Shown: piece after piece, positions 19,741 to 27,789 of the stretch | How the letters are laid out: each line of letters begins with the position of its first letter | Position numbering within the stretch: the first letter of the stretch is position 1 | NCBI GenBank assembly: GCA_017561985.1 | Contig: JAFZAZ010000001.1 | Span: 1 to 53,103 of the forward strand | Reading direction: 5' to 3' | From: Lachnospiraceae bacterium | Lineage (GTDB): Bacteria; Bacillota_A; Clostridia; Lachnospirales; Lachnospiraceae | DNA length: 53,103 bases | Translations under genes and position numbers: made by a program | The notes under the pieces: generated by a model | Seen by the model: the letters and a program-made list of their open reading frames with translations, nothing else | What the model was told of the DNA's origin: nothing | Databases searched by the model: none

Positions 19741-22302
19741 ATGAAGCTTCGTTATCGCATTTTGATCCTGACCGGAGTGTTTCTGCTGTCGCTGATCGTC
19801 TTCTACAGCCGCGTTTCCGTACACACGTACAGCAACGAGCGCAAGACGGTTGCGGCTGCCGAGGCATCGCTGCCGACGGTGAGCTTTCGTGTAAACGGCG
19901 TGGAGATCAATCCGCTGCTCGGGTACACGTTCGAGCCGCAGGCGCAGCTGATCCACGAGAGTGTGACGCCGATCGGAACGGACCTCTCGTTCACGGTGCT
20001 GATCGATGAGCACGGGGGCGTTATCAAACGACTCGTGTGCAGCGTCAGCGAGGTTGAGTCCGGGACGGAGATCGAGGCGAGGGAAGTCAAGGCGCTCAAG
20101 CGCGAGGCGGACGGACGTCTCGCAGCGTCGGTCACGCTGACCGGAAATTACGCAAACAATACCGAATACACATGCAAGCTGACGCTCACGACCAACGAGG
20201 GCCGCGACGTGCAGTTCTATACGAGGCTGATGGCGGCGTCCTTCGGCAACCTTGCGAAGGAGACGGCTTTTGCGCTTCAGTTCCACGCGGACCTTCTCGA
20301 TAAGGACCGCCGTACCGACGTCGAAAAATACCTCGAGACCAGGGACGGGGCGTCCGGAGCGGACTACTCCCACGTGACGATCGAGGACGATATCGACACC
20401 GTTTCCTACGGCCTCATGGAGCCGATCGAGATGACGCGCTCGGTGCCTACGATCACGGAGTACAACCAGACGTACGTGTGCGCGACGCTTGACAGCCGGC
20501 TTCGCATATTTTCCGATGACGCAGACGAAAAATACCGCTGCCACGAGAAGTTCCGCTTCCGCTGTCAGTCGAAAAACACAATCCTGTTCAACTACGACCG
20601 CACGCTCAACGCAGAGTTCGACGGAACGCTTGTGAGCATCAACCGAAACCAGATCAAGCTGGGCATCACGACGGACAATTCGCCGGAGCGCCTGCTGAGC
20701 GACAACGGCAAATACCTTGTCTTCCCGTACGACGGTGACATGTGGGAGTACGACATGAAGCGCAACGTCATGGTGAAGGTGTTTTCCTTCGACAACGGCA
20801 GCTCGGACGACATGCGCTACCGCAACGACCGCCACTCGTACCGGCTGATCTCCGTGACCGACGAGGGCAACGCGGACTTCGTATTTTACGGATACATCTC
20901 GCGCGGACAGTACGAGGGGCGCGTCGGCATCCTTTACTACCGCTATTATGCCGAGGAGGGACGCGTCGAGGAGATGATGTTCGTCCCGGTGACAGTGCCT
21001 TACGAGATCCTCAAGGAGGAGTTCGGGTCGCTGTGCTACATGAACGACTACGATGAGTTTTATTTTACGCTGTACGATACGCTGTATCTGTACCGCACGC
21101 TCGTGAACGACTTTACGGTGGTTGTCGAGCACCTTCCGTCGAACAGCGTTTTGTTCGAGGAGGAGGGAATCCTGGTGTACCAGAAGGAGTACTCCGACGC
21201 GATCAACACAGCGGTGGACTACTACGATCTGGAGAACCGCAAGGCCGACACCGTGACTACGGAAAACGGGGACCGGATCCTTTTGCTCGGCACGATCGAC
21301 GGCGAACTGATCTACGGGCTCGGCCGCGCGGAGGACGTGACGTTCCACGACAACGGAACGGACCACGTGCCGATGTACCGGATCATCATCAAGGATCTGG
21401 ACGGGACGGAAGTCAAGGTGTACAACTCCGGAGAGGAGCTGTTCTCGATGGCGGAGGTCGATGACAACGGTATCAACGTCGAGCTTTGCAAGAAAACCGG
21501 CGAGGCGGAGATCGAGCATCCGGACGGAACGAAGTCGGTGCGCCCGATCTACACGGAGTCGGGGCGTTACAATATTTTGAAGAGTCTGAAGACGCCGACG
21601 CCGAAGATCACGATCTCGGCGCGCACGAGCAACCTGATGCACCGGGAGTATTATATCAACCTCCCGTCGGGCTACAAGCTCGAGGCGATCCCCAAGACGG
21701 AAAACGTCCTGTTCACTGTGCTCACGAGCAGCACTTCGATGCGCGTCGGCACATGGATCGACCGCCGTTACTATGTGATCGCGTACGGCAATGTGCTCGC
21801 GGTTTCGGGCGACCTCAGCGACTGCATCAAGCTCGCGGACGAGTCGGCCGGCGCTGTGTACGACGGCAAGGGCAAAGCAATCTGGAAGCGCGGTATCAAG
21901 GAGACGACCAAGCGCATCCGCAACCTCACCGCATACTATGCGGATGAGACGCGGACGGAGACGCAGGCGATCCTCAAGATGATCTTTGCATACAAAGGCT
22001 CCGCGGTGGACGAGACGATCTACGACACGAACGAGATGGCGCTTCTCGACTGCATCACGGACGGAATTCCCGGAACGGGCGTTGACCTCTCCGGCGTAAC
22101 GCTCGCGCAGGCGCTGTATTTTGTGTCGCAGGGACGGCCCGTTGTGGCGCGCTACCAGGACACGTGGGTATTGATCACGGGGTATGAATCGAACCGCATT
22201 TTTGTGGTTTCACCGACGAGGGGGAAGACGCTGACACTCTCGCTGACGGAGGCCAAGGGAACGATCGGCAAGGCAGCGGTGTACTACAGCTACGTGGATT
22301 GA
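19741..22302 (+). CDS. Large exported membrane-anchored protein with C-terminal C39-like fold, function unknown
   Basis: The 853-residue protein begins with a short basic stretch and one membrane helix (about 5-22), so most of it should lie outside the membrane. Residues about 40-165 are beta-rich and could be an Ig-like domain. Residues about 260-690 contain repeated strand pairs with YxxxGxL or DGxL turns that look like a propeller of six or more blades. The end (about 770-853) has AQALYFVSQGRPVVARYQDTWVLITGYESNRIFVVSPTRG as parts of a pattern seen in C39-like papain-fold peptidases, but the catalytic Cys and His are not in recognisable positions. I do not recognise the family as a whole. 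The start at 19741 is preceded by TTGGAGG. deoB follows 31 bp downstream. Confidence 0.7.
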   Translation: MKLRYRILILTGVFLLSLIVFYSRVSVHTYSNERKTVAAAEASLPTVSFRVNGVEINPLLGYTFEPQAQLIHESVTPIGTDLSFTVLIDEHGGVIKRLVCSVSEVESGTEIEAREVKALKREADGRLAASVTLTGNYANNTEYTCKLTLTTNEGRDVQFYTRLMAASFGNLAKETAFALQFHADLLDKDRRTDVEKYLETRDGASGADYSHVTIEDDIDTVSYGLMEPIEMTRSVPTITEYNQTYVCATLDSRLRIFSDDADEKYRCHEKFRFRCQSKNTILFNYDRTLNAEFDGTLVSINRNQIKLGITTDNSPERLLSDNGKYLVFPYDGDMWEYDMKRNVMVKVFSFDNGSSDDMRYRNDRHSYRLISVTDEGNADFVFYGYISRGQYEGRVGILYYRYYAEEGRVEEMMFVPVTVPYEILKEEFGSLCYMNDYDEFYFTLYDTLYLYRTLVNDFTVVVEHLPSNSVLFEEEGILVYQKEYSDAINTAVDYYDLENRKADTVTTENGDRILLLGTIDGELIYGLGRAEDVTFHDNGTDHVPMYRIIIKDLDGTEVKVYNSGEELFSMAEVDDNGINVELCKKTGEAEIEHPDGTKSVRPIYTESGRYNILKSLKTPTPKITISARTSNLMHREYYINLPSGYKLEAIPKTENVLFTVLTSSTSMRVGTWIDRRYYVIAYGNVLAVSGDLSDCIKLADESAGAVYDGKGKAIWKRGIKETTKRIRNLTAYYADETRTETQAILKMIFAYKGSAVDETIYDTNEMALLDCITDGIPGTGVDLSGVTLAQALYFVSQGRPVVARYQDTWVLITGYESNRIFVVSPTRGKTLTLSLTEAKGTIGKAAVYYSYVD

Positions 22303-22333
22303 TCCTCAGTCGGAAGGAGAAGGAGAAGAGACT

Positions 22334-23521
22334 ATGGCACGGGTGTTTTTGATCGTATTGGACAGCTGCGGCGTCGGTGAGATGCCCGACGCGGCGGATT
22401 TCGGCGATGAGGGAAGCTTTACGCTGCGAAGCGCGGCGACCTCGGAGCTTTTTTCGATGCCGAATGCGGAGCGGCTCGGGTTGTTCCACATTGACGGCGT
22501 GCGCGGAAACGTGTGCGGCAGCGGTCTCGGCGATGTCGCTGATGATAACTTTGACGGCGTCGTGTGCCGCCTCGCGGAGATCTCCATGGGCAAGGACACG
22601 ACGACGGGACATTGGGAGATCGCGGGACTTCCGCTGGCGAAGCCGTTCCCGACGTTCCCCAAGGGATTCCCGAAGAAACTGATCAACGCGCTTGCGAAGG
22701 AAACCGGGCGAGGGATCCTGTGCAACAAGCCGTACTCGGGCACGGACGTCATCCGCGACTACGGCAGGGAACAGCTTGAGACGGGCGACCTGATCGTGTA
22801 CACGTCCGCGGACAGCGTGCTGCAGATTGCGGCGCACGACGGACTGATCCCGACGGAACAGCTCTACGAGTATTGCGAGATTGCGAGACGCCTCTGCGTC
22901 GGTCCTTACGGCGTGGGAAGGATCATTGCGCGTCCGTTCACGGGAGAGTGGCCGTACACAAGAACGGCTCTCCGGCACGATTTTTCGCTGGAGCCGACCG
23001 GAGACACGCTGCTCGATGTGCTCTCGGGCGCGGGGCTTGAAGTGCGCTCCGTCGGAAAGATCGTTGATATTTTTGCAGGGCGAGGCATAACAAGTTTTCA
23101 AAGAACCTCTTGCAATGAAGAGGGAATTGATGTTACACTTGCAGAGATGAACGAGAACTTCGAGGGATTATGCTTTACGAACCTCGTGGATTTCGATATG
23201 AAATACGGACATCGCAACGATGTCGACGGCTATGCGAAGGCTCTTTCGTACTTTGACACGAAGCTTCCGGAGCTTCTGGCGGGACTGCGTGAGGACGACC
23301 TTCTGCTGATCACTGCGGATCATGGCTGCGATCCGGCGACGGCGTCTACGGACCATTCGCGGGAATACATCCCGCTCGTCGCTTACGGACCGAAGATCGC
23401 GGGCGGAGTGAATGTGGGGACGCGGATCGGATTTGCCGACATCGGAAAGACGATCGCCGCACGTTTCGGTGTTGAGAATCAATTGGCCGGAAGCGTGATT
23501 TCGGAGCTTCTGGCGAAATAA
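22334..23521 (+). CDS. deoB: Phosphopentomutase
   Basis: DeoB interconverts (deoxy)ribose 1- and 5-phosphates, linking nucleoside breakdown to the pentose pathway. The 395-residue alkaline-phosphatase-superfamily protein starts ARVFLIVLDSCGVGEMPDA with the metal-binding Asp10, has the catalytic threonine segment MGKDTTTGHWE, the FDMKYGHRNDVDGYA block and the C-terminal ITADHGCDPAT...DHSREYIPL metal ligands. Normal length. The Shine-Dalgarno AAGGAGAAGGAG precedes it. It may be read through from the upstream gene. Confidence 0.96.
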   Translation: MARVFLIVLDSCGVGEMPDAADFGDEGSFTLRSAATSELFSMPNAERLGLFHIDGVRGNVCGSGLGDVADDNFDGVVCRLAEISMGKDTTTGHWEIAGLPLAKPFPTFPKGFPKKLINALAKETGRGILCNKPYSGTDVIRDYGREQLETGDLIVYTSADSVLQIAAHDGLIPTEQLYEYCEIARRLCVGPYGVGRIIARPFTGEWPYTRTALRHDFSLEPTGDTLLDVLSGAGLEVRSVGKIVDIFAGRGITSFQRTSCNEEGIDVTLAEMNENFEGLCFTNLVDFDMKYGHRNDVDGYAKALSYFDTKLPELLAGLREDDLLLITADHGCDPATASTDHSREYIPLVAYGPKIAGGVNVGTRIGFADIGKTIAARFGVENQLAGSVISELLAK

Positions 23522-23537
23522 GGCGTCATTTGGGAAT

Positions 23538-23546
23538 TGTTATAGT
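23538..23546 (+). promoter_or_regulatory. Possible extended -10 before the small membrane protein gene
   Basis: TG-T-TATAGT is present 35 bp before the start codon, without a convincing -35. Confidence 0.4.
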
Positions 23547-23581
23547 GAATGGTATCATTTTCCGGGGAAAGGACTGAAATT

Positions 23582-24271
23582 ATGAACAAACTGCAGATTT
23601 CCAACAAGGTTTGGCTGATCATTGCGGGAGCGATTCTGTTTATCGTGCTTTTGATCGTGATCATCCGACCCGCAAAAAAAGATGCTGACATGTCGCTTAC
23701 GAGTTACGACGGAAACGTCACGCTGACGATCAAGAACGTATCGAAGGGCGACGCGAACAAGGGAACGCAGCATCTCACTCGAGTCAAGATCGACAAGGAG
23801 AAGGATTTTTACAAGGAATTCATCGTGAACGATCCTTATTACATCGGCTCGCTCAGCAAGGGCGGTTCGCTGATCGACAAGGAGGAGAAAAATGCGACCG
23901 GCTCGTATCTGTTCCTCAAGAACGATCGTTATTTCAACGTGCTTCAGGACGGTATGTATGCGACGATCACCGAGCTGATGGCGATCGTGAAGGAAGGCGA
24001 TGACGTTTATTATCTGGTGTTCCCGTGCGAGGCGCAGTTCGATATGAGCATGTCGGGCAGCCTTGATTACGAGAGCCTTCTGACCGTGAAGAGCTTTGAC
24101 GACCTTGCGGCGTTCTACCGCAGACTGAAGGACGATTACTATCTGATCGAAGAAGCGGAGCAGGTAATCACTGTGAAACTCATCAAGGACGGACAGCTTT
24201 CCGCACGCTCCGTAACCATCCGTCCGACCGATACGGGCGTGATCGTAACGGCTGTTGCGGTCGAGCAGTAA
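23582..24271 (+). CDS. Membrane-anchored hypothetical protein
   Basis: The 229-residue product has one N-terminal membrane helix (about 11-29) after a short polar start, then a soluble domain (about 36-229) with many strands and charged residues, expected outside the cell. There is no lipobox and no cell-wall signal. I do not recognise the domain. Motifs that stand out are YDGNVTLTIKNVSKGD near residue 40 and the repeated YLVFPCEAQF/YLFLKNDRYF aromatic strands. The start follows GGGGAAAGG. It is followed within 30 bp by the promoter of a tRNA gene. Confidence 0.65.
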   Translation: MNKLQISNKVWLIIAGAILFIVLLIVIIRPAKKDADMSLTSYDGNVTLTIKNVSKGDANKGTQHLTRVKIDKEKDFYKEFIVNDPYYIGSLSKGGSLIDKEEKNATGSYLFLKNDRYFNVLQDGMYATITELMAIVKEGDDVYYLVFPCEAQFDMSMSGSLDYESLLTVKSFDDLAAFYRRLKDDYYLIEEAEQVITVKLIKDGQLSARSVTIRPTDTGVIVTAVAVEQ

Positions 24272-24298
24272 GCCCTTTTCGTTTTCTTTGAAAACTGC

Positions 24299-24327
24299 TT
24301 GACTTTCCGCAGAAGTGATGGTAATAT
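24299..24327 (+). promoter_or_regulatory. Promoter of tRNA-Leu(CAG)
   Basis: TTGACT (24299-24304), a 17 bp spacer and TAATAT (24322-24327), ending 11 bp before the tRNA. Confidence 0.85.
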
Positions 24328-24338
24328 AGGCGGTGCTT

Positions 24339-24422
24339 GCAGTTGTGGCGGAATTGGCATACGCGCATGATTCAGGTTCATGTCCATGTACTTGGGTGTG
24401 GGTTCAAGTCCCATCAACTGCA
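24339..24422 (+). tRNA. tRNA-Leu, anticodon CAG
   Basis: Acceptor GCAGTTG pairs with CAACTGC, and the discriminator is A. The anticodon arm is CATGA-TTCAGGT-TCATG, giving CAG at 24373-24375. A long variable arm, as in class II tRNAs, and the T arm GTGGG-TTCAAGT-CCCAT follow. The CCA end is not encoded. It reads CUG codons. Confidence 0.95.
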
Positions 24423-24431
24423 GATAAAAAG

Positions 24432-24457
24432 TGCGACCAAAAGGTCGCATTTTTTTT
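24432..24457 (+). terminator. Terminator after tRNA-Leu(CAG)
   Basis: TGCGACC (24432-24438), loop AAAA, GGTCGCA (24443-24449), then eight T. Confidence 0.93.
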
Positions 24458-24469
24458 GTAAAATAATCA

Positions 24470-24498
24470 TTGACAAGGGAAAACCTTCGTGGTAATAT
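24470..24498 (+). promoter_or_regulatory. Promoter of tRNA-Leu(AAG)
   Basis: Consensus TTGACA (24470-24475), 17 bp spacer, TAATAT (24493-24498). Confidence 0.9.
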
Positions 24499-24524
24499 AA
24501 TCAAGCGTGTTGAACAAACACTCT

Positions 24525-24607
24525 GCGGACTTGCTGGAATTGGCAGACAGGCATGACTAAGGATCATGTGCGCTAGGCGCGTTCGGGTTCAAGTCCCGTA
24601 GTCCGCA
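24525..24607 (+). tRNA. tRNA-Leu, anticodon AAG (A34)
   Basis: Acceptor GCGGACT pairs with AGTCCGC, and the discriminator is A. The anticodon arm is CATGA-CTAAGGA-TCATG. The seven-base loop puts AAG (24559-24561) at 34-36. The variable arm GCGC-TAG-GCGC is long and class II. The T arm is CGGG-TTCAAGT-CCCG. CCA is not encoded. An adenine at position 34 implies inosine modification by TadA, so it could read CUU, CUC and CUA. Confidence 0.92.
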
Positions 24608-24613
24608 TCACAG

Positions 24614-24651
24614 ACCGATCACTGGTGAGAATCAGTGGTCGGTATTTTTTT
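24614..24651 (+). terminator. Terminator after tRNA-Leu(AAG)
   Basis: ACCGATCACTG (24614-24624) pairs with CAGTGGTCGGT (24633-24643), including one T-G wobble, followed by seven T. Confidence 0.92.
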
Positions 24652-24670
24652 ATCATTTTCCGAAATGTCC

Positions 24671-24699
24671 TTGATTCCGCGGGGCGATTTCGATATAAT
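24671..24699 (+). promoter_or_regulatory. Promoter of the purine (PurO/AICAR formyltransferase) unit
   Basis: TTGATT (24671-24676), 17 bp spacer and a perfect TATAAT (24694-24699). The leader to the start codon is about 63 nt and shows no obvious purine riboswitch. Confidence 0.9.
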
Positions 24700-24768
24700 G
24701 AAACCGTACGCGGGGGAACCGGCAGGGCGAGGCCGCGAACAGGAAAAGATCATAACGGAGGAACACCA

Positions 24769-25482
24769 ATGAAGATGTTGTCACTCAAGCAGGTATTACA
24801 GCAGAATGCGTATCCCGGGCGCGGGATTGTTATAGGCAGATCAACGGACGGAAAAAGTGCCGTGACTGCTTATTTTATTATGGGAAGAAGTGTGAACAGC
24901 CGCAACCGCGTTTTCGTTACGGAGGGTGAGGGCATCCGCACGCAGGCGTTCGATCCGTCGAAGCTTTCGGATCCGAGCCTTATCATCTATGCACCGGTTC
25001 GCGTGCTCGGCAACAAGACGATTGTTACGAACGGTGACCAGACCGATACGATCTACGAGCTGATGGACAAGCAGCAGACGTTCGAGCAGTCGCTCCGCGG
25101 CCGCGAGTTCGAGCCCGATGCTCCGAACTACACGCCCCGCATCAGCGGTATCATGCATGTTGAGAACGGCACGTACAACTACGCAATGTCCATTCTCAAG
25201 AGCGAGAACGGCGATCCCGATTCCTGCAACCGCTTTACGTTCGCATACACGAACCCGAAGCCGGGCGTAGGCCGCTTCATCCACACCTACATGGGCGACG
25301 GCAACCCGCTTCCGAGCTTTGAGGGCGAGCCTGAGCTTGTCGACATCGACGGCGACATCGATTCGTTTACCGATCTCGTGTGGAACAGCCTGAACGAGGA
25401 CAACAAGGTTTCTCTGTTCGTGCGTTTCATCGACATTGCGACCGGCAAATATGAGACGAGAATCGTAAACAAGAACGTGTAA
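24769..25482 (+). CDS. IMP cyclohydrolase, PurO-like
   Basis: The 237-residue protein matches the stand-alone IMP cyclohydrolase family (PF07826), which closes FAICAR to IMP, the last step of purine synthesis. Recognisable parts are the start with NAYPGRGIVIGRSTDGKSAV, the YFIMGRSVNSRNRVF strand pair and the later TYNYAMSILKSENGDPDSCNR segment. The start at 24769 follows CGGAGGAAC and lies after the promoter. A longer open frame upstream overlaps the promoter and is rejected. The next gene provides the preceding step, so the two together replace bifunctional PurH. Confidence 0.88.
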   Translation: MKMLSLKQVLQQNAYPGRGIVIGRSTDGKSAVTAYFIMGRSVNSRNRVFVTEGEGIRTQAFDPSKLSDPSLIIYAPVRVLGNKTIVTNGDQTDTIYELMDKQQTFEQSLRGREFEPDAPNYTPRISGIMHVENGTYNYAMSILKSENGDPDSCNRFTFAYTNPKPGVGRFIHTYMGDGNPLPSFEGEPELVDIDGDIDSFTDLVWNSLNEDNKVSLFVRFIDIATGKYETRIVNKNV

Positions 25483-25525
25483 GACGGAATCATTTTCCGA
25501 AAGAATATAAGAAAGAGGCAAGAAA

Positions 25526-26704
25526 ATGAACGAACTGGAACTGAAGTACGGATGTAACCCGAATCAGAAGCCGTCCCGCATCTTCATGGCGGACGGAAGC
25601 GAGCTGCCGATCACGGTTTTGAACGGTAAGCCGGGCTACATCAATTTTATGGACGCATTTAACGGATGGCAGCTGGTCAAGGAGCTCAAGAAGGCTACGG
25701 GCCTTCCGGCTGCAACCTCCTTCAAGCATGTATCTCCCGCGGGCGCTGCGGTAGGTCTTCCGCTTACGGACACGCTCCGCAAGATCTACTGGGTTGACGA
25801 TCTCGGCGAGCTCACGCCCCTTGCAAGCGCATATGCGCGTGCACGCGGCGCGGACCGCATGTCTTCCTTCGGCGATTTCATCGCGCTTTCCGACGTGTGC
25901 GACGTATGCACCGCCAACATGATCAAGCGCGAGGTGAGCGACGGCGTTATCGCTCCCGGCTACGAGCCCGAGGCTCTGGAGATTCTCAAGACCAAGAAGA
26001 AGGGCAACTACAACGTGATCCAGATCGACGAGTCCTACGTTCCCGCAGCTCTCGAGCGCAAGCAGGTGTACGGCATCACGTTCGAGCAGGGCCGCAACGA
26101 GCTCAAGATCGACGACGAGCTCTTCGCCAACATTCCCACGAAAAATAAAGACCTTCCGGAGCTTGCAAAGATCGACCTGATCATCTCCCTGATCACCCTC
26201 AAGTACACGCAGTCCAACTCCGTGTGCTACTGCAAGGGCGGCCAGGCGATCGGTATCGGTGCAGGACAGCAGTCCCGCATCCACTGCACGCGTCTCGCCG
26301 GTTCGAAGGCGGACAACTGGTGGCTTCGCCAGTCCGACAAGGTTTTGAACCTGCCTTTCCTTGACACGATCGGCCGCGCCGACCGCGACAACGCCATCGA
26401 CCTCTACATCGGCGAGGACTACACGGACGTTCTTGCTGAGGGCAAATGGCAGAATATCTTCAAGACGAAGCCGTCGGTATTCACCGCAGAGGAGAAGCGC
26501 GCATGGCTTGACAAGAACACCGACGTTGCACTCGGCTCCGACGCGTTCTTCCCGTTCGGCGACAACATCGAGCGCGCGTTCCGCAGCGGCGTAAAATACG
26601 TTGCAGAGCCCGGCGGATCCATCCGCGACGACCTTGTCATCCAGGCAGCTGACGACCATGACATGGTGATGGCATTTACCGGAATCCGGTTGTTCCACCA
26701 CTAA
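25526..26704 (+). CDS. Stand-alone phosphoribosylaminoimidazolecarboxamide (AICAR) formyltransferase
   Basis: This enzyme formylates AICAR to FAICAR with 10-formyl-tetrahydrofolate. The 392-residue protein carries the PurH C-terminal-type core: [11 protein letters not shown] near the start, the [13 protein letters not shown] segment with the catalytic Lys-His pair, [40 protein letters not shown] in the folate region and [10 protein letters not shown] near the end. There is no MGS-like cyclohydrolase domain, which the preceding gene supplies. It starts 43 bp after that gene behind AAAGAGG, so the two should be co-transcribed. Confidence 0.92.
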   Translation: MNELELKYGCNPNQKPSRIFMADGSELPITVLNGKPGYINFMDAFNGWQLVKELKKATGLPAATSFKHVSPAGAAVGLPLTDTLRKIYWVDDLGELTPLASAYARARGADRMSSFGDFIALSDVCDVCTANMIKREVSDGVIAPGYEPEALEILKTKKKGNYNVIQIDESYVPAALERKQVYGITFEQGRNELKIDDELFANIPTKNKDLPELAKIDLIISLITLKYTQSNSVCYCKGGQAIGIGAGQQSRIHCTRLAGSKADNWWLRQSDKVLNLPFLDTIGRADRDNAIDLYIGEDYTDVLAEGKWQNIFKTKPSVFTAEEKRAWLDKNTDVALGSDAFFPFGDNIERAFRSGVKYVAEPGGSIRDDLVIQAADDHDMVMAFTGIRLFHH

Positions 26705-26777
26705 TCTTACGGAAGTCTTCGGTGCGGCAACGCATCGCATGGCATACCGAAACAATTAACCGGATATTTCACAAATT

Positions 26778-26837
26778 AAGCCCTCGGGGGCTGTATGCGC
26801 GAACTCAGATTTCGTGCATGCAGTTCACCGGGGGCTT
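26778..26837 (+). repeat. Long imperfect hairpin between the purine unit and the YgjP-type gene
   Basis: AAGCCCTCGG (26778-26787) pairs with CCGGGGGCTT (26828-26837). Inside, CTGTATGCGCGAA (26791-26803) pairs with TTCGTGCATGCAG (26811-26823) with G-T wobbles only. The loop has seven bases. No T-run follows on either strand, so it is not a standard terminator, although its position between convergent genes would fit a transcription-ending or mRNA-protecting role. Confidence 0.7.
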
Positions 26838-26852
26838 GTCTACGTTATCAGG

Positions 26853-27605
26853 TTACCAGTTCAATATTTCCTTCTCTATAGACCGCAGTTCTTTTCGCCT
26901 TTCCTTGTAATCCGGCAGCACCCGCTCCACGAGCGACCAGAAGGCGTTGCTGTGGTTGAGCTCGAGGCGGTGGCACAGTTCGTGCACGAGGATGTAATCG
27001 CTGAGGCGCGTCGGAACGAGGATCAGCTTCCAGTGAAGGTTGATGTTTCCGAGGGCGCTGCAGCTTCCCCAGCGGGTCTTGGTCTCCTTGATGTTCAGGG
27101 TGTTGAACGTGACGCCGAGGCGATTCGCCCAATCGGTCAGACGCGCGCGGAGAACTTCGCCGGCGTAGCGGCGGCCCCAGCGGGCGACGAGCATTTTACA
27201 CGTGTCGGGCGGAAGCGAAGCGCCGCGCAGCGTGAGCTCTTGCCGCCCCTGCTCCTCGTGCAGCGTGACGGTGTATCGCTCGGCCGAGGGGTCCTCGTTC
27301 AGCCGAAGGTAAAGGCAGCCGTTTCCGAACGGAAACACAGCGCCGTCAAAATAATGCGACTCGGGGCGGTCGGATTCCTCCCGTGCGCGTGCGATCGCGT
27401 CGCGCTTGGCGGTGATCCAGCCCGAGTGAGTTTCCAGAACAAGCTCCACGTCGCGAAGGGAACAGAAATACGGCGCGCGAACGACGACCTCGCCGGTGTC
27501 GCGGATCTGAATGCCGACGGTCTTGCGGTGGCTGCGGAACAGCGTGAACGGAAGGCCGCGGTAGACCAGTTGTTCTTTCTTGACGGGACGGTGAATTCCA
27601 AACAT
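26853..27605 (-). CDS. YgjP-like (SprT/M48-type) zinc metallopeptidase
   Basis: The 250-residue protein has the zinc motif HELCHRLELNHSNAFW (about 209-224) with the HExxH core and a downstream His, preceded by KTRWGSCSALGNINLHWKL, the hallmark pair of the YgjP/DUF45 family. The N-terminal half is beta-rich. There is no signal peptide or membrane helix, so it is cytosolic. The biological substrate of the family is unsettled. It is a single gene on the minus strand, convergent with the purine unit. Confidence 0.88.
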   Translation of the reverse strand: MFGIHRPVKKEQLVYRGLPFTLFRSHRKTVGIQIRDTGEVVVRAPYFCSLRDVELVLETHSGWITAKRDAIARAREESDRPESHYFDGAVFPFGNGCLYLRLNEDPSAERYTVTLHEEQGRQELTLRGASLPPDTCKMLVARWGRRYAGEVLRARLTDWANRLGVTFNTLNIKETKTRWGSCSALGNINLHWKLILVPTRLSDYILVHELCHRLELNHSNAFWSLVERVLPDYKERRKELRSIEKEILNW

Positions 27606-27640
27606 ACGAACTCCTTTCGCGGTGAGAGCACCGCAAGACT

Positions 27641-27669
27641 ATTATAGCGCAATGAGCGCGAAAAATATA
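27641..27669 (-). promoter_or_regulatory. Probable promoter of the YgjP-type gene
   Basis: A perfect TATAAT on the minus strand (27646-27641) lies 35 bp before the start. The -35 (TATATT at 27669-27664, 17 bp spacer) is poor. Confidence 0.5.
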
Positions 27670-27690
27670 GGGCAAAAAAGTAAAAGCCAT

Positions 27691-27719
27691 TTGACATTTC
27701 GCGCTCGAAATAGTAAACT
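27691..27719 (+). promoter_or_regulatory. Promoter of the LRR wall protein gene
   Basis: Consensus TTGACA (27691-27696), 17 bp spacer, TAAACT (27714-27719). A leader of about 65 nt with no clear structure follows. Confidence 0.85.
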
Positions 27720-27789
27720 ACATTTAACCTGCATCCGGGGGACGTATTTTTCGTTACGCAGCAGGACTATAAATTACACGGAGGGTGAA

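Noticed and set aside
24525..24607. Reading the second tRNA as tRNA-Leu(TAA)
   Set aside because: With a five-base-pair anticodon stem the loop is CTAAGGA, which puts AAG, not TAA, at positions 34-36. The first tRNA-Leu aligned in the same way gives CAG.
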